Positions 1 to 14,084 are shown, numbered from the stretch's first letter. The stretch: 64,000 nucleotides of DNA from Syngnathus acus (GCF_901709675.1 NC_051092.1:2982491-3046490), one strand, 5' to 3'. The notes: generated from the letters alone by a model not told the origin. Numbers and translations: made by a program.

Positions 1-3000
1 AATATGAACTCAACCCCCCCCCCCCTCCATGAAAATCTAATTACGTTAAGTGCAGGCATATGTTGAATCACAGACCTGGTGTCGTGCAATTGTCATTTGA
101 GTCAACTTTGACCTTTTCAATGAGGTCTGGAACAAACTGATTTCATCTGCAACAGCTGCCCTATTTTTTTTCTTTTGCTTTTATTTTCACGACTCGTGAA
201 ACGCTCGTGATCCAAAGAGGCTCACGTTTCTGTCCACTTGCATATGTCAGGACCTTTCTCAACACTTTAGGTTTCAACCGCTATTATGTTGACCCGCGTT
301 TGATTGAGCGTGGCAGTGCGTCTGAGTCTGTCACGGAAACACGATATGGACCAAATAAAGTCGAAACATGTCAATAAAATATCCCGGGTCGCTTTTCAGA
401 CAATATACATTGATAACAATTCGTTAAGTCACTTTACAAAAAAAACAAGCCTCACGGTGTTAATAAGTTAGTGCTAATTAGCATGCTAGCGCTGATTAGC
501 ACGAGACTGTTTCTCAACTAATTACAACTTTCACACCATTGCCAGCACGTTAATTGGTATCTACATTTACTTACACCCTCAAACAACCACTTTGACCTTA
601 TTTTTAAGACAATTCGTAACTATTTTCGTCAGGCTCGTATCATAGTTGGTGGTGGCTACCTTGTTTGTTTCCATGGTTGGAAGGGGATGGAAATAACAGT
701 ATTTGAGACAGTTCTTAGAATTATGAGCTCAGTATAGAAAAAGAATTTGTACAAAGAACTGACCTAAATGACCTTTAACGTCAGCCAAGGTATTCACATT
801 CACTGAAAACGTGCATGTAGCAGTGCCTTGAGCATTTCTCCGACTCCTACATGCCTTAACAAGGAAGCGCAAATTTTTCACACACAAAAAAAGTGGCAAC
901 ATTTTTCAGGTCATGCCTTTATACAATAGAAAACCAATTTAGAAGGCAAACACAGAAAAGAAAAATTGCGACGCTACACGTGAAATAAAACTAATACCGC
1001 TACATAATTGCCTGTTTTTTTGTAGCGAACATTTGCGTGGTATTTTTAATTTTGCCTTCTACTCCGGGAATGCTCACGTTACCATTATTGTCGCGAGTAC
1101 AATGTTAATGGATGGATGAATACTCAGCTAAACAATAATCCATATGAAAGTGGGAAAAACAAGTAATCATGTTTAATCAATTCACGCCTGATGAGCAGTT
1201 TAAAGCAAGGTCAAAACATGGCACCGCCGCGCGTGCTTTGCAATCGGCGAGACAAAAAGCGAATGTAAAGCGCAGCGTTTAAAAAAGGACTTGTGTGGTG
1301 ATACTTTTTAATTGCTTCAGACAAAATTTGTTTGGAGGCAGCGCTCATCAAATTGAAAAACATGAAAGTGGATTTCAGCGGGTGAATGCGTAAAAAGGTA
1401 CGTCCTTGGGGAGTGTTGTGTTGTGCCAGTAATGAGTGGTGGGCATGAAAGACTCCACTCCGACAGATGTATCCATTTATAAAAAAAAAAAGGAATAGCT
1501 GTGTTTAGCACGACGCGCTGAACAAATTGCATGCAACTTTCACAACGGCACGTGTTTACTTACACTCGTGGGGACGTGTCATTGTTATCGGGGGCCCCCC
1601 TCAGGATGTTAGAGGAGACTCCCATTGGCCCTACGGTCTAAATAAACCGTGACAAGTATTCTAGCTTTTAGACAAGCTGTCATAATTGAGGTGACATGGA
1701 AAGGAATTAGCTTTGGGATTTGGTGCAGATGTGCCACCTTACTTCCTTTGAGCAAGGCGAATCATATGTGCATGTTAGGCGTGGGTAATTACGTGCCGGC
1801 GACAAATGAAATGTTTCTTTCCGGCTTTTAAAATTGATATAATACTCGACAAGAAGATTTGCTTGTGGTATAATTAAGGCACGGTTTGAAGATACGAGTG
1901 TGGTTTCTCCTGTTAATATTTTCTAATTTGTTAACAAGGTCATTCCCACTTGGAAGCTGCTGCGGGGACTCGCCGCCTGCATGATTAGGCCCTCTCATCG
2001 AGTACTACTAGCGAATCACAGAAGGTCGGCGGATTCAAAACGACAGCGCTGACCACTTCTTCAAGACTTTTGTTCCACTCCTTACACGGGCAATTATTTG
2101 TGGCGCGATTCCACCCCTCCCCGTAGGGCTCTGTGACACAGATGTGGCTCTGGGGGTGATGGATAGTGCTCTATTGAATGAAGATGAACCTTTTCCTTCT
2201 GGCGAAGAGAAGGTGTTGACACTGTGTGCTCTTGGTTTCCTCCACTCCTCCTGGAGGGTGCAGTCATTTATCCTGATTTAGTGCAGAGAGGTACATCAGT
2301 ACTTCCTTCTCGCACTGGACAGAGACAGATACGCCGGCTCTCATGCTATAAACCTCCCAAGGATGCTGTTTAGGATGGTGGGATGGAATCAAGTGCAAAT
2401 ATTTTCTTCAGGAGATTGTTCGATTTTGTGGTATTTTTTGTTGGTTAGATACTAACTTAAGCAAAACTATAGGAATATGTTTTGATCAAATACATTTCCT
2501 CAGGCTTTTAATCGGGCAGTCTAATTGGTTGTTTTTCTTCCTACGCGGTGGTTCTTAAAAATTAAATTGAAGATAATAGTTGGGGCTAGAGAGTTATTTT
2601 TTCCCCATAAATTATCTTACAAATGTACTATTGTCAGGTCTTAATAGATTCAACAAATAGAATAAAAAGTTTTTATATAATGTAATTTCCTCTAAGCATA
2701 GGAGTCAAATCTTTGTGTAGGGAAAAATGTGATTACAAGTTTGTTAGCAAAAAAAAATGTCACCAGCGCTTCCCACGCCGCTAATGGCGATGACGTGGAA
2801 ATAAGTGGCTAGCCGTGTAGTGGCAGCGGAGGCAGGGGATGTGTTAATTGAAAGTTAGGATCATTTTGCGGCCATTACGCAAGGATACCCGAGACGCGTT
2901 AATGCCAGCGAGTTAGGCGGCACCTGCTGTCACCGGCTAATTGCGTTGGGCTCGGTCATGTCTGTCACAGAGCGAGTGTTCCCATCATGCTCTTTGTCTA

Positions 3001-5109
3001 CTTACGGGTGTATTACCAGCTGAGCTGACATTACCCAGGTGGCCACGGGGGAGCTGGAACCAGCCTGCGACCTCCAAAGCCTATATAGATCTCAGTCATG
3101 TCATTATTGCGCCATTTCATTGCTTTCCTTGCCTCCTTATCGTAAACCTCTCTATCTCATAAATCAATCTGAGTCTATATGAAAGGGATAAATGTCCATG
3201 AATGAATTTGAAAAGGTACAAGCGACGAGCTGGAAGGAGGTTAGCTGTTTGGTTCAAGCCATTACGAGTCTGCGCGAGTGCCTGGTTGTGAGCTGCGGTC
3301 AAAAGCAGCTCCTGTGTGTGTCCCACAGTCTACAACTGTGGATCTCCTTTCCCACAGTCAAGGGCATCACAGTAATATACCTAAAACGTAAAAAAAAAAA
3401 TGCTTGCTATAAATGATAGATCTACGCGATATAGCCTATCGGTTACGGTGCTACATAAGTCGATCCGACAATTCTCCAACGGCAATTTTGCTCTGATATG
3501 ATGCGACTGGCAGCTTCTGGCAGCACACTAAAAAAAAAAAGCTGTGTTTCCTGTTCATCCTCACTTACATATGCATCAGTGCCAAACCGGGGGTGCCGCG
3601 CAGATGACTCATCGAGGAGCCACACTGTGCTTTTGAGGACCCTGCTCGGGCTTGCAATGTATAATCTGATTTAAACCAGAGCGCGCTCCTATTTATTTTT
3701 AATTGTCCCACTTTAGCATTTAAGAGCTATTGATCTCCTTCCCGGAAAAGCATGAAGTGACAGAATCACTATTGTGCTCCCTGCTTGGTGAAGGTGCATC
3801 AAAGGATATTTTAATGTCACTGACTTTCTGAGGGAATTTAAAAAGCCAATTTGAAAAGCACAGGAGGGCGGGCGCGTATCGCTCGCAGAAATGTATGTGA
3901 CGGTCATTTGTAGTCAAAACAGCTGAGGAGCTGATTTTATCGCATGCAATAGCATTTCACTTCAAAGTCATAACAGTCGTTATGCAAGACTAGATCGGAT
4001 TTAGATCTGAAGGTTTCTTCTTCAACATGCTCCAGGTCTTGTGGATTTTTCCCCGAGTTTTTAAAAAAGGTCCCAGGTGTCTTAATAAAATATGTTTTCC
4101 TCATGGGTGAACAGATTTTGTGGGGTCTCATCCAACTGCTCACCCCTCAGCCTTTGCTCTAAGACCAATAAGGGGCGGAGCTAGCTATTTGCAAATTTTA
4201 AAAATGGAGGAACTTTTCTAGGTAAACATTTGCCATGTTTATCCTGTAACCCCATGATTTATTTGTCTACTAACCCTACCCTCCACTGTTTTTCCCAAAA
4301 TACATCCTAGTGAGACCTCTCCCTCCCTCATGCCGGCCGTTCTCCCACCGCCCACAGATGTTTTGATTAGCAGCAACTCGTATGCTGGTCAGATCCTGGG
4401 ATTAATGATGGATAATTTGCCTAAGGTTGGCACGGCACACCAGCGCACTGCCAGACTTTGGCTGCCATATGGGCAGAAGCAGCTGTTTTCATTACTCTCC
4501 CTTGCCCAGATGTGTCAAACAGGATGCCGACTTCAATCGGCAGTCTTGCTGGCACTTGGTAGGGGGCTGCTTTCTACTAGCTTGGCAGCTAATTACTTTA
4601 ATGTAGCCTAGGATGGAGGTTGTGTATTTTTTTTTGAAAGGCCTTTTGCAAACAGTCGAATGCCAGCTGTCACCTCTGTGCACAATGAGAGAAGATGGAT
4701 AGGTAGTCGCCGTGGATCTAATGAGGTTGGCCGCGGGCGCCAGACCGGGATCAGGGGCCGCCTCTTCTCGGGAACGGCGGGAAGGTCATGGCAAAATATA
4801 CACGGCGCCGTTTTCTCTTTTACATTTCGTCTCGTCCGTGGCTCTCTCTTTGTATTAAATGGAACGGTTGTAAAAGGCAGTAATCTGAGTCGCCGGGGGT
4901 AACGTGCCAAGACCACACACAGGAGAAGCTGGCACGGGAACAGAGAGTGGCGAGTGAAAACAGAGAGGAGGATGCTGCCAAAATGTCAGCTGGGCCTTTA
5001 CATGGAGTTGCACGCACCACGGAACATGTGTTGGGCGTGCTGAGCAGCTCGCTTTTATTGTTCGCCGATAAATCCCCAGATTTGTCACAAATGCCACTGT
5101 CTCTTTTTT

Positions 5110-5146
<37 letters not shown>

Positions 5147-5460
5147 CTTCTGTGTAGCATGTGGTAAACACGTCTGCCTCAAAGTTCTGGTTCTCAGTTT
5201 TGGCTCTGGTTTTCTCGAGGTAGGGTTGTCACACAGACCACAGATGGTGGAAGGTGGTCTCCAAGTGGTTACTTTACAGAAGCCAAATTGACATCATCTG
5301 CAAGTGGGGGATCTTGCTGATCGCGATAAATATAATTTGATATTTGATACACATTCATTTATGCGTTGTTTAGGAAAAACGTTCGAATGGGGCTTTGAAA
5401 AAAAATGTTTAGTAAGTAAAGTAAAAGTAAATCACAATTAGATTACTTTGTTGACTCGAC
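1..5460. other. Intergenic, no gene recognised
   Basis: AT-rich, with stop codons in all frames and no exon-like island flanked by splice sites that resembles a known protein. Short C-run at the left edge and a TA microsatellite at 5114-5141. The open frames at 4608-4916 and 4947-5291 have no recognisable protein. Confidence 0.7.
5114..5141. repeat. (TA)n microsatellite
   Basis: About 14 uninterrupted TA units. Confidence 0.95.
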
Positions 5461-5767
5461 CACAGGTGTGAAACACAAGGCCTGGGGGCCGAATCCGGCC
5501 CGCCACATCATTTTATGTGTCCCGCAAAAGCAAAATCAATCAATCAATGTTTCTTGTTAAAATACCAAAACTCTAAATGTTCTTTCCTTTTAATAACAGT
5601 GTGATATTGCAACATTTTCCCCGATTTCAAAACAAACTGAAAAATTGTTGAACTTGTGTATACGTGATAATATCCACCTATTCATTCCTATTTAAGCCAT
5701 GAATGTCCCCACGAGGGATATCGTAATGCTTATGCGGCCCACAACAAAAATGAGTTTGACACCTTTG
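5461..5767. mobile_element. hAT-type non-autonomous DNA transposon (MITE)
   Basis: The ends CACAGGTGTGAAAC and (reverse complement) CAAAGGTGTCAAAC are imperfect terminal inverted repeats starting with CA. The flanking 8-mers GACTCGAC and CTCTCGAC match at six of eight bases, as an old 8-bp hAT target duplication would. Both ends hold the GGCCCG/GGGCCGC block typical of a fish hAT family. It has no coding capacity. Confidence 0.7.
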
Positions 5768-6360
5768 CTCTCGACTGTAGATGTGAATGTGAATACACTT
5801 GCGAAGGTAACAAGGATAGAAAATAGATAGCAGTTACTTCTTTCTCCGAGCACGAAGGTGATTGACAAGGTACAAATTAAACACGCCTCTCTTTCCACAC
5901 CATTGACAAATGTCAAAGCGTCGAAATGATACAAATAATAGCTGGGTGCAATTCAATCAATGGCATCATCACGGTGGCGCGGGGCATCCATCGGTTTTCA
6001 TTACGTTGAGATGCCATGTCTATATTTGCACTTAAACAGTGCCCGCTGGCGAGAGTACGGCAGCGACACCGACATGGAGGGGGTCAACCATGTCTGTCTG
6101 GAGCCTTTCGATATTTCCATCAATAAGACGCAATGCTTTAACACCTGCTTGTCCTCCGACGAGAGGCCAGAGTCAGTCAATAGGCCGTCATGGTTGCCTA
6201 CCGAGGCAGAGCGTGATGGCTAGCGTTGGCCTTATATTGCCAAAAGTGAACGTTGTCTTTCATTTGACATACAAAATAATGTTTGAGGCCATTATGAATG
6301 CAGTGGAAAAATGTGTATTTTTTCTTAACTCCCAAAACTATAGAAAAAAACCACCAATAA

Positions 6361-6395
<35 letters not shown>

Positions 6396-8870
6396 AATTG
6401 GTAAATTAATTGCTTTTTGTAATTTTAGAATCGACATGGGCCTCGAAAAATCCACATCGGTCACAATTACACTTTATAAAACCGGTTGATGTCTTGTAAT
6501 TTTCCAAAATACAATGCTCTTTTGCTTTATTAAGATCGCTAAACAAAAAACTAATTTTCAACGCTGGAATGAATTGTTGGCATTCAATTCATAGCCGTGC
6601 AGAAAATTAATTTGATATACAAATCCAGCAAAGTCACCAGGGTGTTGTTTGGTTCGCAGCTGTCTGCTTTTGCGTCATTATTGATCTTAATGTTCCGCTT
6701 CATCTTTTGCCGCCCATCGGGGGGAAGGACGGGCAAAGCGAGTGTTTAGCGAATCAAACGATATTTTTAGGCAACATTTTTTTTTTGCCTTTTTCCCTCT
6801 TCTCATCGTGCCATGACTGACATTTTGCTCAAATTACCAGCAATGCCTGAGGGAAGGAGCGTGTCAAACCTTTAAACTGTTATTATTCCATGCACACGTC
6901 CGCCAATGTATTATTCAAAGTGGTGTTTGTTCATTGAGGCTCCCTCTGCACTTTTCCGTGTCGCATGCAATACTTTTCATAGGCGTGCTCACTTTTGGGC
7001 CTCCGAGTGGCATCTCCCACAGGAGTCCATTATCCGTCTTAGCATATGCAAAAAGCTCATCGGATCGTGTATCGCACTCACTTAGGGACTTGACACCCGC
7101 ATTACGAGACCGCTGCTCGGCTGGCAGCATTGCGAGGGCCACGTCTCATTTAGTGAAACTCTCCCGGTGCGCTGATGGGGCTTGTCAAAAAGTCACTCGA
7201 GCGTTTGGAGCAAACAGAAAGGGCCGCGCTACGACAGCGAGGAGACATCTCGGTTTGATCGACTCGGAACGAAAAATGTTTTAATGATAGTGCGAGAGTT
7301 GGAAGCTGGAATTAATTCCATTGAGATGGAGCCTTTCGTTTGGGTGTTTACGTTTTATTTGAGGAGTTGACTAATGGTGACGGTCGATTTTTTTTAAAAC
7401 TTATAAAACGTATGAGCGGGGGGGGAATCATTTGATTGATTGATTGATTGATCCCGGGGGTGGGGAAATTTGGACTTCAAAGCACCTAACTTGCACATTT
7501 TCAGAATAGGAGAGGAAGCTGGAGTACGTACACGAGCAAGATTTTTTCAAACATGAACCTCAGAAATATGAGGTAGACATGCTAACCATTAGCCATGCTA
7601 ACCATTACAGTCATAAATCTGAAATTGACAAAAGACATTGAGCGTCATTCTTCATTTTGTTCAGAAATGATCATTCAACTCCACGTCTCCACCCCAAACT
7701 GCAAAATTTGATTTTCTTGATGAAATTAAATCGGAAACTCAAGAACTCAAGGGAGCCATTGGCTCAAGGCAGTGAGAAAATGCATAATGCCGGTTTGTAC
7801 AGAGAATGAAATGTTTTGTTCTGGACCCCCCCACTCCACCCCTCCAAATCCATTTGGACATTTCAGATTTTTTTCTTCTTCTCGTTTTTAACTGGCCGGG
7901 TCCGCTTTCTTCTGTGTTGTGCCAGCATCAGCGCCTGAGAAGGCTTTGATGTGTCCCTGCTGCGCCGTCCCCCCCGTCCACCCTTACCCCAACCACCCCC
8001 TCCAGCTCTGATTGGTGGAGAGCCGGTGGGGCTGGCGGGCCCCGACGTGGGAGTGGGACGGGGTGGATGAAAGCTGTCGGGGCAGCGAGGGGGCACCTGT
8101 ACACAGAGCCCGGCCTGTGCGCCTGCTTCATCTTCAAGCGTTCGCCTTGACCGTCATCTGAACTCGGGTGTCAGCGACCATCACACGGTCGCTGTGACCT
8201 CCCTCTCTCTCTCAATTTATTTCCTTTCTCGCTCACTCCACATCCTCCTCCTTTTTTGCCGCTTTTGTCTGTCGGCCTCTTGTGTGACAGGTGAATCTCT
8301 CTATTAATAGGAATGAAATGAGATTCTCACGAGTTTTAAAACGCATACAATGTTCAACACAAGTTGGGGAAAATGACCATTAAATGGGTTTGTAAAGCAC
8401 AAGGCTGTTCTCACTCTTCTGTGGGAATTGGATTAAGCATAAAACGATCCTTGCTGCCATTTAGACTTTTCCAAAGGTCAAAGAAAAAGCGCCACCCTTC
8501 TTTTTTTTTTTTCCCCACACTGACATGTCCCAGCAATAAGAGCACTGTTTAAGAATGAATGTGTGTCTCTGTCATCTTATTTCCTTTGATTGCCGAAGAA
8601 AGGAGACTTTTAGTTCATAGCTACTGTGTGGTCGAGGATGTTGGTGATAAGACAGTGAGCACACCTGCTAGATTTTCACACTTTTGGGAAAGAATTAATT
8701 CATCTCGTGTTTAATGTGTATTAACCCACTGTAGTAAACCTGCATGCTATCAAACTTTTATTAAAATATCTATCCAGCCATTTTTGTGACTGAATATTTT
8801 AAAAAGTTGAATGTAATAAAAATTGATAGCGATTTCGCAATTTGTAATTTTAGTATTGACACATGAAGTC
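5768..8870. other. Intergenic, no gene recognised
   Basis: Holds a poly-T run at 6364-6391 and a TGAT microsatellite at 7432-7452. Open frames on both strands are short and unlike known proteins. Confidence 0.65.
6364..6391. repeat. Poly-T tract
   Basis: 28 consecutive T. Confidence 0.95.
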
Positions 8871-8871
8871 C

Positions 8872-8954
8872 ACTGCACAATTTGTCTTTGCGGGCCACAT
8901 AAAATGATGTGGCGGGCCGTATCTGGCCCCCGGGCCTCGAGTTTGACACCTATG
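8872..8954. mobile_element. Fragment of the same hAT family as 5461-5767, opposite orientation
   Basis: Read on the minus strand from 8954, the segment starts CATAGGTGTCAAACTC and continues with GGCCCGCCACATCATTTTAT, matching the left end of the 5461 element almost base for base for about 80 bp. A second end was not found, so it is truncated or has diverged. Confidence 0.7.
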
Positions 8955-11900
8955 CTTTCGAGCAACATTTGACTTCTCAATACCTGTATTGATAAGTGAC
9001 CTATGATCCCACGTGCCTGCACTAGGTATACACATCATTGTTGTATCAAGAGAAGGTGCTAGCAGAATATTATTTTTATTGACGCCGTGACCCCGCTCTC
9101 GGGTGTTGCTGATGTGCATCGCGTTCCCGCTATTAGGGAATGCTGCAGGATTAAAGTCGCTATGTATTTTTTGGAGTTGTTTGTGAGTACGAAGCGCTCG
9201 CTTGACCCTGAGTAAATGCAGTTGTTGCAGAAGTGACCCACTTGTAAATGAGGGTCATGGTTCAGGTGCCGGAGGTCACCACCACTGGCCCTCTCCCGGG
9301 CACGGGGGCACCTTAGCGGCCCGTTGCTGTCGACCCCCCCCCCCGACTGCTGAACGTGCGTTTGATTGCGTTAGGGCCAATAAGGGCAGTGCTGGGAGGT
9401 CACCTCCGGACTCATTGAGATGTGAGAGGTGACAGGCGGTGAGGTCTAAGCCAATAGAGCTCAAACGGCATCTGTCAAATGCGCCGGACAGGAGTGTTTG
9501 CTCAGCAATCATGGCGCATTCTTCAGAGGAGACCCGTTGATAAACTGTTTTAAGCTACTGGCAATGTTACAAAAAACAATAACAAATATTGATTATAAAT
9601 ACTAGGGGTGTAATGAAAAGCAATTTGAATGAAAATCTACATTAAAATGTATTGTCCTTGAATGTCTGACATAATTTACATGGAGAACCCTTGAAATAAA
9701 ATCAAAAACGTTTGGCAATTTAGCATAGTTAGTTTGCCATCGGGGCTCACTCGGGCAAATTTCCAAGTTTGTTGTCCAAGATTGTTGTCATGAGAGTAGA
9801 ATTAGGAATCTGCGTTACACCACCTGCGCCACAACTTTGACCAGCTTTAAGCTGCTTTAACCAATAAACTTCCTTTCACAGCAACCAGTTTTTTGTTACC
9901 ATGACCACCAAGAACCAAATTCCCCCAATGTAATGAGGTACTCTGTGTTGACTATCAACATTACGAGAAGACACAGGCGTCTGTCATTGACAATATCCAG
10001 CACACACAGGAATTTACAAAACAATCCGGACAACTGATAAAACTAAACAGACTAGAAACATGTGCAAGGAGGTCTGTCTGAAAAACTGTAAGGAGTTATT
10101 ACCAAAATAAAACACGAGGGAAAAGAATGTAAAAGAGTTTCAAGGCTTGTGTGCCGGAGAATGCGGGCGCATCAGAGCACCGCCATGCACATCACTTAGA
10201 CTAAATCCCAAAGGCCGTGACTGGCGCAGCGTGTCCCGCATTAGCTCCACCGCAGCGCGCTGAAATGCACTCGCCTGAGTGGAATGAGAGCCACCAGGCA
10301 CCATGCACACCACGCCGGCGGCTTTGTCAGACACAGATCAATGCGCGGCAGAGCTCACTCAGAGCCAGACGCCGCCCCTGCCGGCCTGCCTGCGAGGACA
10401 AATACACCATCTTGAGGGGGGTCGTTAAGACGCCTCGGACATGAATGCGTTTCTTAAATCGAACTTCTCTATATTTCTGGGGGGGTGGCGACCGATCAGG
10501 TGTGTACAGCCAGGATAGAAGCAGACCCATCCACAAACAAAATGGATGGACGGTCAGAACAGTGCACTAAATGAGGGCTACTAAATTAGGGAAAAAATAC
10601 TTTCCCAATGCCCATCTACATCCGAGATTCAGAGAAGAGAAAAACAATAAACGTGACTTCTGTCTAAGCACTAAATGAAAGTGGGTCATTATTGTAGGGC
10701 TGAACTCGGTTTCAGCCGCACCGAGGACAATCATTTATTTATGAAGTGGCCTGTGACTTGAGAGCTCTTGAACTTAGATCCATGGCTCTCCTGAGAGGAT
10801 TACCGTGCATGCTGTAACAGAACCGACGTGCGTTTAACACCAGCCGAGGTCGCCGACTTTGAGCCAACATGTTGTTAATAATACTCGTTTGCTATATTTA
10901 CTCTGCAATGAGTCATTTGTCATCAACTGTATCGTGCTTGTCCCCGTTTGGGTTGCGGTTGAGCGCCAGCTGACTTTGGGTGGGAGGTGGGGTACACCGT
11001 GGACTCAGTCAATCAATCACAGGCCACATAAAGACAAACATTTCCACTCACATTCTTGCAATTTAGAGTCTTCGCTTAACCTAAATTGCTTTGTGGGAAC
11101 AAGTTGGAGTACCCAGAGCAAACTTACAAGAACTCTACACTTGGATTCTCCAACAGAGATCTGCTAACCATCAGCCAATTTTCTGCAAAATACAATTTTG
11201 GGGTTTCTTGAGTGCTCATTTTGGTGGCACAAGGACACTAAGACCCCAGACAAAAAAAAAATCACGCTCACATTTACACCTTTTAAAATCGCAATCGACC
11301 CTTAATAGGGTTTTTAAAATTCTGAATAAAATGTGAAAGCCTGGAGACTGGTTCCACAAAAAAAAATAGTATGAGGACGGCTTCTAATTAAAACAACAGT
11401 CAGCAAGAGTAGTCGACCGTAACCTTCCGGGAGGCAGAGTTGAGGTGCAGTTAACTCAAGGGGAGCATCCGTCAGAACCCGTCAGCGCCCGGCCCATGTT
11501 GTCGACATGATTGGCAGCGCCGGTTGCTCATCACGACTCAAAGCACTCTGTCGCGGCAAGGACTGAAACTTAGGCCCTATTGTTTAACATCTCCCAAAGA
11601 CAGGAGGACACAGAAATTATTCTGAAGAGCAGGAGGCACACGCTGGAAGGTGACCTTTAACTGCACTTCCTTAGCTGAATCTCATCCAATTAGAGGACTG
11701 TATATTTTCCCTAATAGCAGCTGATGAGGCCGGGCGTATGAGCCGGCACGCCCGGCCGGCGTTGCTATGCAGCGAGATGGCTTCTTAGCGGCGGAGGAGC
11801 GCAGGGGAATAAGTGAGCAGAGAGCTTTAATTTGATAGGGTTAGAATCCTGCAGGCTCCGGGGTCGTGGGTCACCAGGAGCTCGCCTCGCGCCCAATATG

Positions 11901-13560
11901 AAGAAATCACAAGTAAATTGCTTACATCTGCCGCTGGTGGTTGGGACGGCTGTGATTGGATCCCCCCCGGAGGTGAGGCGCTATCTGACGTGGGGGCTTG
12001 TGAGGAAGGGGGGGCCGAGGCGCAATGACGGCCTTGTAATTGGAGTAATAGGCAATTAATTGTGTGATTCACACATACGTCATTCTGGATCGAAGCGCTT
12101 TATGTTTTTCATTCTTCTACCCCATTTAATTGTCCTTCTCAAGCGGCCATATTTCTCAACCGATATAAAGTTGAAATGTTCCACTCGTTCGGAACAACGG
12201 TGCGACGATGTTGGTGGAAATGCATTTCGTGTGTATTGAACACAGTGCCCCAAAATTTACTCAGTAGCACACCCTGGAAAGTTAAAGAAAACAAAAGCAG
12301 CCGCCAATATCAGTTATTTGGTGTTAAACGTGCTAGTTATCAAGCTTAAGCTAGTTTAGCAATTAGCATGCCATATTTTCTATCCACAACTTCATCTGAA
12401 TGTTACTTGTCAGAGATGTAGCTTATTCGCCATTGTGGAAGTAACGATTACTAACTTAGCTAGTAGCTAGCCGAAGCTTGACGCTAGCTAGCTGCTAGCA
12501 CACAATGGTTCTTCTTCTACTTTCTTTAGGCTGTTGTCTCAGTAGTTATTTTCAGTTTTGGCAAATTTTTCCCTGCAAACTATGATACAAAACCACTTCT
12601 TTCAAGCCTTAACTGTAATTTAGCTTTTCTTTCTTTTTCCAAATATTCACAGTATTTCAAATTAGTTGTTTAATGTTTCACTTCTCTGTTGATGCTTTGA
12701 TGCAATCCCGACAAGCAGCCGCAAAATCTCCCCGGTGAAGCCCAAGCCGACAAATGAGGCGCAACAAAAGTGCCACGTAAAAATGACTATCCATCAACAA
12801 CGTCCCTCGTCTGGAACACTGGCAATAATACAGCCAATGAATAATCTTATCAGGTCAAAGTTGGAGACGCTCCATATTGCATCCTCTGCATTCTCATCCG
12901 ATACCAAGCGGCTTGTTTGTCTTCCGTTGGTTGTGATTATACCTCGGCCATTTTGTTCCTCAGCGTTGGGACACGGTCCAACGTAAAATGGGCCAAGCTG
13001 TGAATTATCACAAACGCTCTGGCACATGACACCTCATTGCAAGGTCTTTGTCACCAATTATGTGTCTATTAAGAAACAGTCAATCAGTCAACGTGCAAAT
13101 AGGCAGGCCTCGGAGGGCCGACGCTATTGACGGACGGGATGCTGTCGATAGTTCATCTGATATGATTTAGCCCAGGGGGGAAACTGTTTGCTCCACACAC
13201 ACACGCGTCGCTTTGCTTATTGACCAACAATTACTTTAACAAGCCTTTTTAATGGACGCATATTATTATTCGCATTGGATTTGCAGTTTGTCAACCGTTC
13301 ATCAGCACAATACCCTCCCTTTCTGTGCGTGTTATGTAATGTTTTGTCTGCTAGCCACATTTGACTACACCGCACCACAAATTGGATGTCTGGCTGGCTA
13401 ATTTGATTCCTCCCTCCCAAAAAAAAAAAAAAAAAACCCTGAAAGGAAATTCCTTTCAGAATTAGCTGCCTCTAATGATGGACGCTAATATTTTGCTTTC
13501 AGCGCAACGTTGCTGCACCTCAGCGCAACACCCAATGCTAAATATATAAATATATATATA
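8955..13560. other. Intergenic, no gene recognised; contains a CNE-like block at 11640-12065
   Basis: No exon with family similarity was seen. A TA-rich tract at 13541-13560 adjoins the palindromic repeat that follows. Confidence 0.6.
11640..12065. promoter_or_regulatory. Candidate conserved non-coding element (enhancer-like)
   Basis: A stretch without simple repeats that combines homeodomain-type cores (CCAATTAGAGG, GGCAATTAATTG, TTGTAATTGG), a CAGCTGATG E-box and GC-rich patches. This style resembles developmental enhancers near transcription-factor genes. It is inferred from composition only. Confidence 0.25.
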
Positions 13561-13850
13561 CCGTATTTTCCGCACTATAAGGCGCACCGGATTATAAGGC
13601 GCACCTTCAATGAATGGCCCATTTTAAAACTTTGTCCATATATAAGGCGCACCGGATTATAAGGTGCACCATCAATGAATATATGGAAACGTTGTCCATA
13701 TATAAGATATATACAATTGGCCCGCGGGCCGGACTTTGGACACGCCTGCTGTAGTGGCTCAATATTGGTCCATATATAAGGCGCACCTGATTATAAGCTT
13801 TTGAGAAAATTGGAGGTTTTTAGGTGCGCCTTCTAGTGCGGAAAATACGG
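13561..13850. mobile_element. Palindromic TIR element, long copy with internal tandem units
   Basis: It begins CCGTATTTTCCGCACTATAA and ends with its inverse (GTGCGGAAAATACGG). It lies between TA-rich flanks, consistent with a TA target. Inside, a unit of about 65 bp containing TATAAGGCGCACC and GTCCATA recurs about three to four times. One interval (about 13718-13760) looks like a foreign insert with GGCCCGCGGGCCGG. It has no coding capacity. A short copy lies at 62761-62854. Confidence 0.8.
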
Positions 13851-13884
13851 TACATATATAATACACATACTTATATACACAACG

Positions 13885-13890
<6 letters not shown>

Positions 13891-13921
<31 letters not shown>
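13891..13921. repeat. (CA)n microsatellite
   Basis: About 15 CA units. Confidence 0.95.
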
Positions 13922-13923
<2 letters not shown>

Positions 13924-14084
13924 ACACGCACAAATGCGTCAAGAAATCAGGGAAGCATCAAATGAGGACTAACTTGCGTGCAGCTCACTCTATTGCAGTC
14001 ATTTTGATCACGTCATCCCCTCTGGAAAATTGCAATTAAGTTGTGAGAGATAAAACATGCCAACTACTCTGCATTTCAAGGCTT

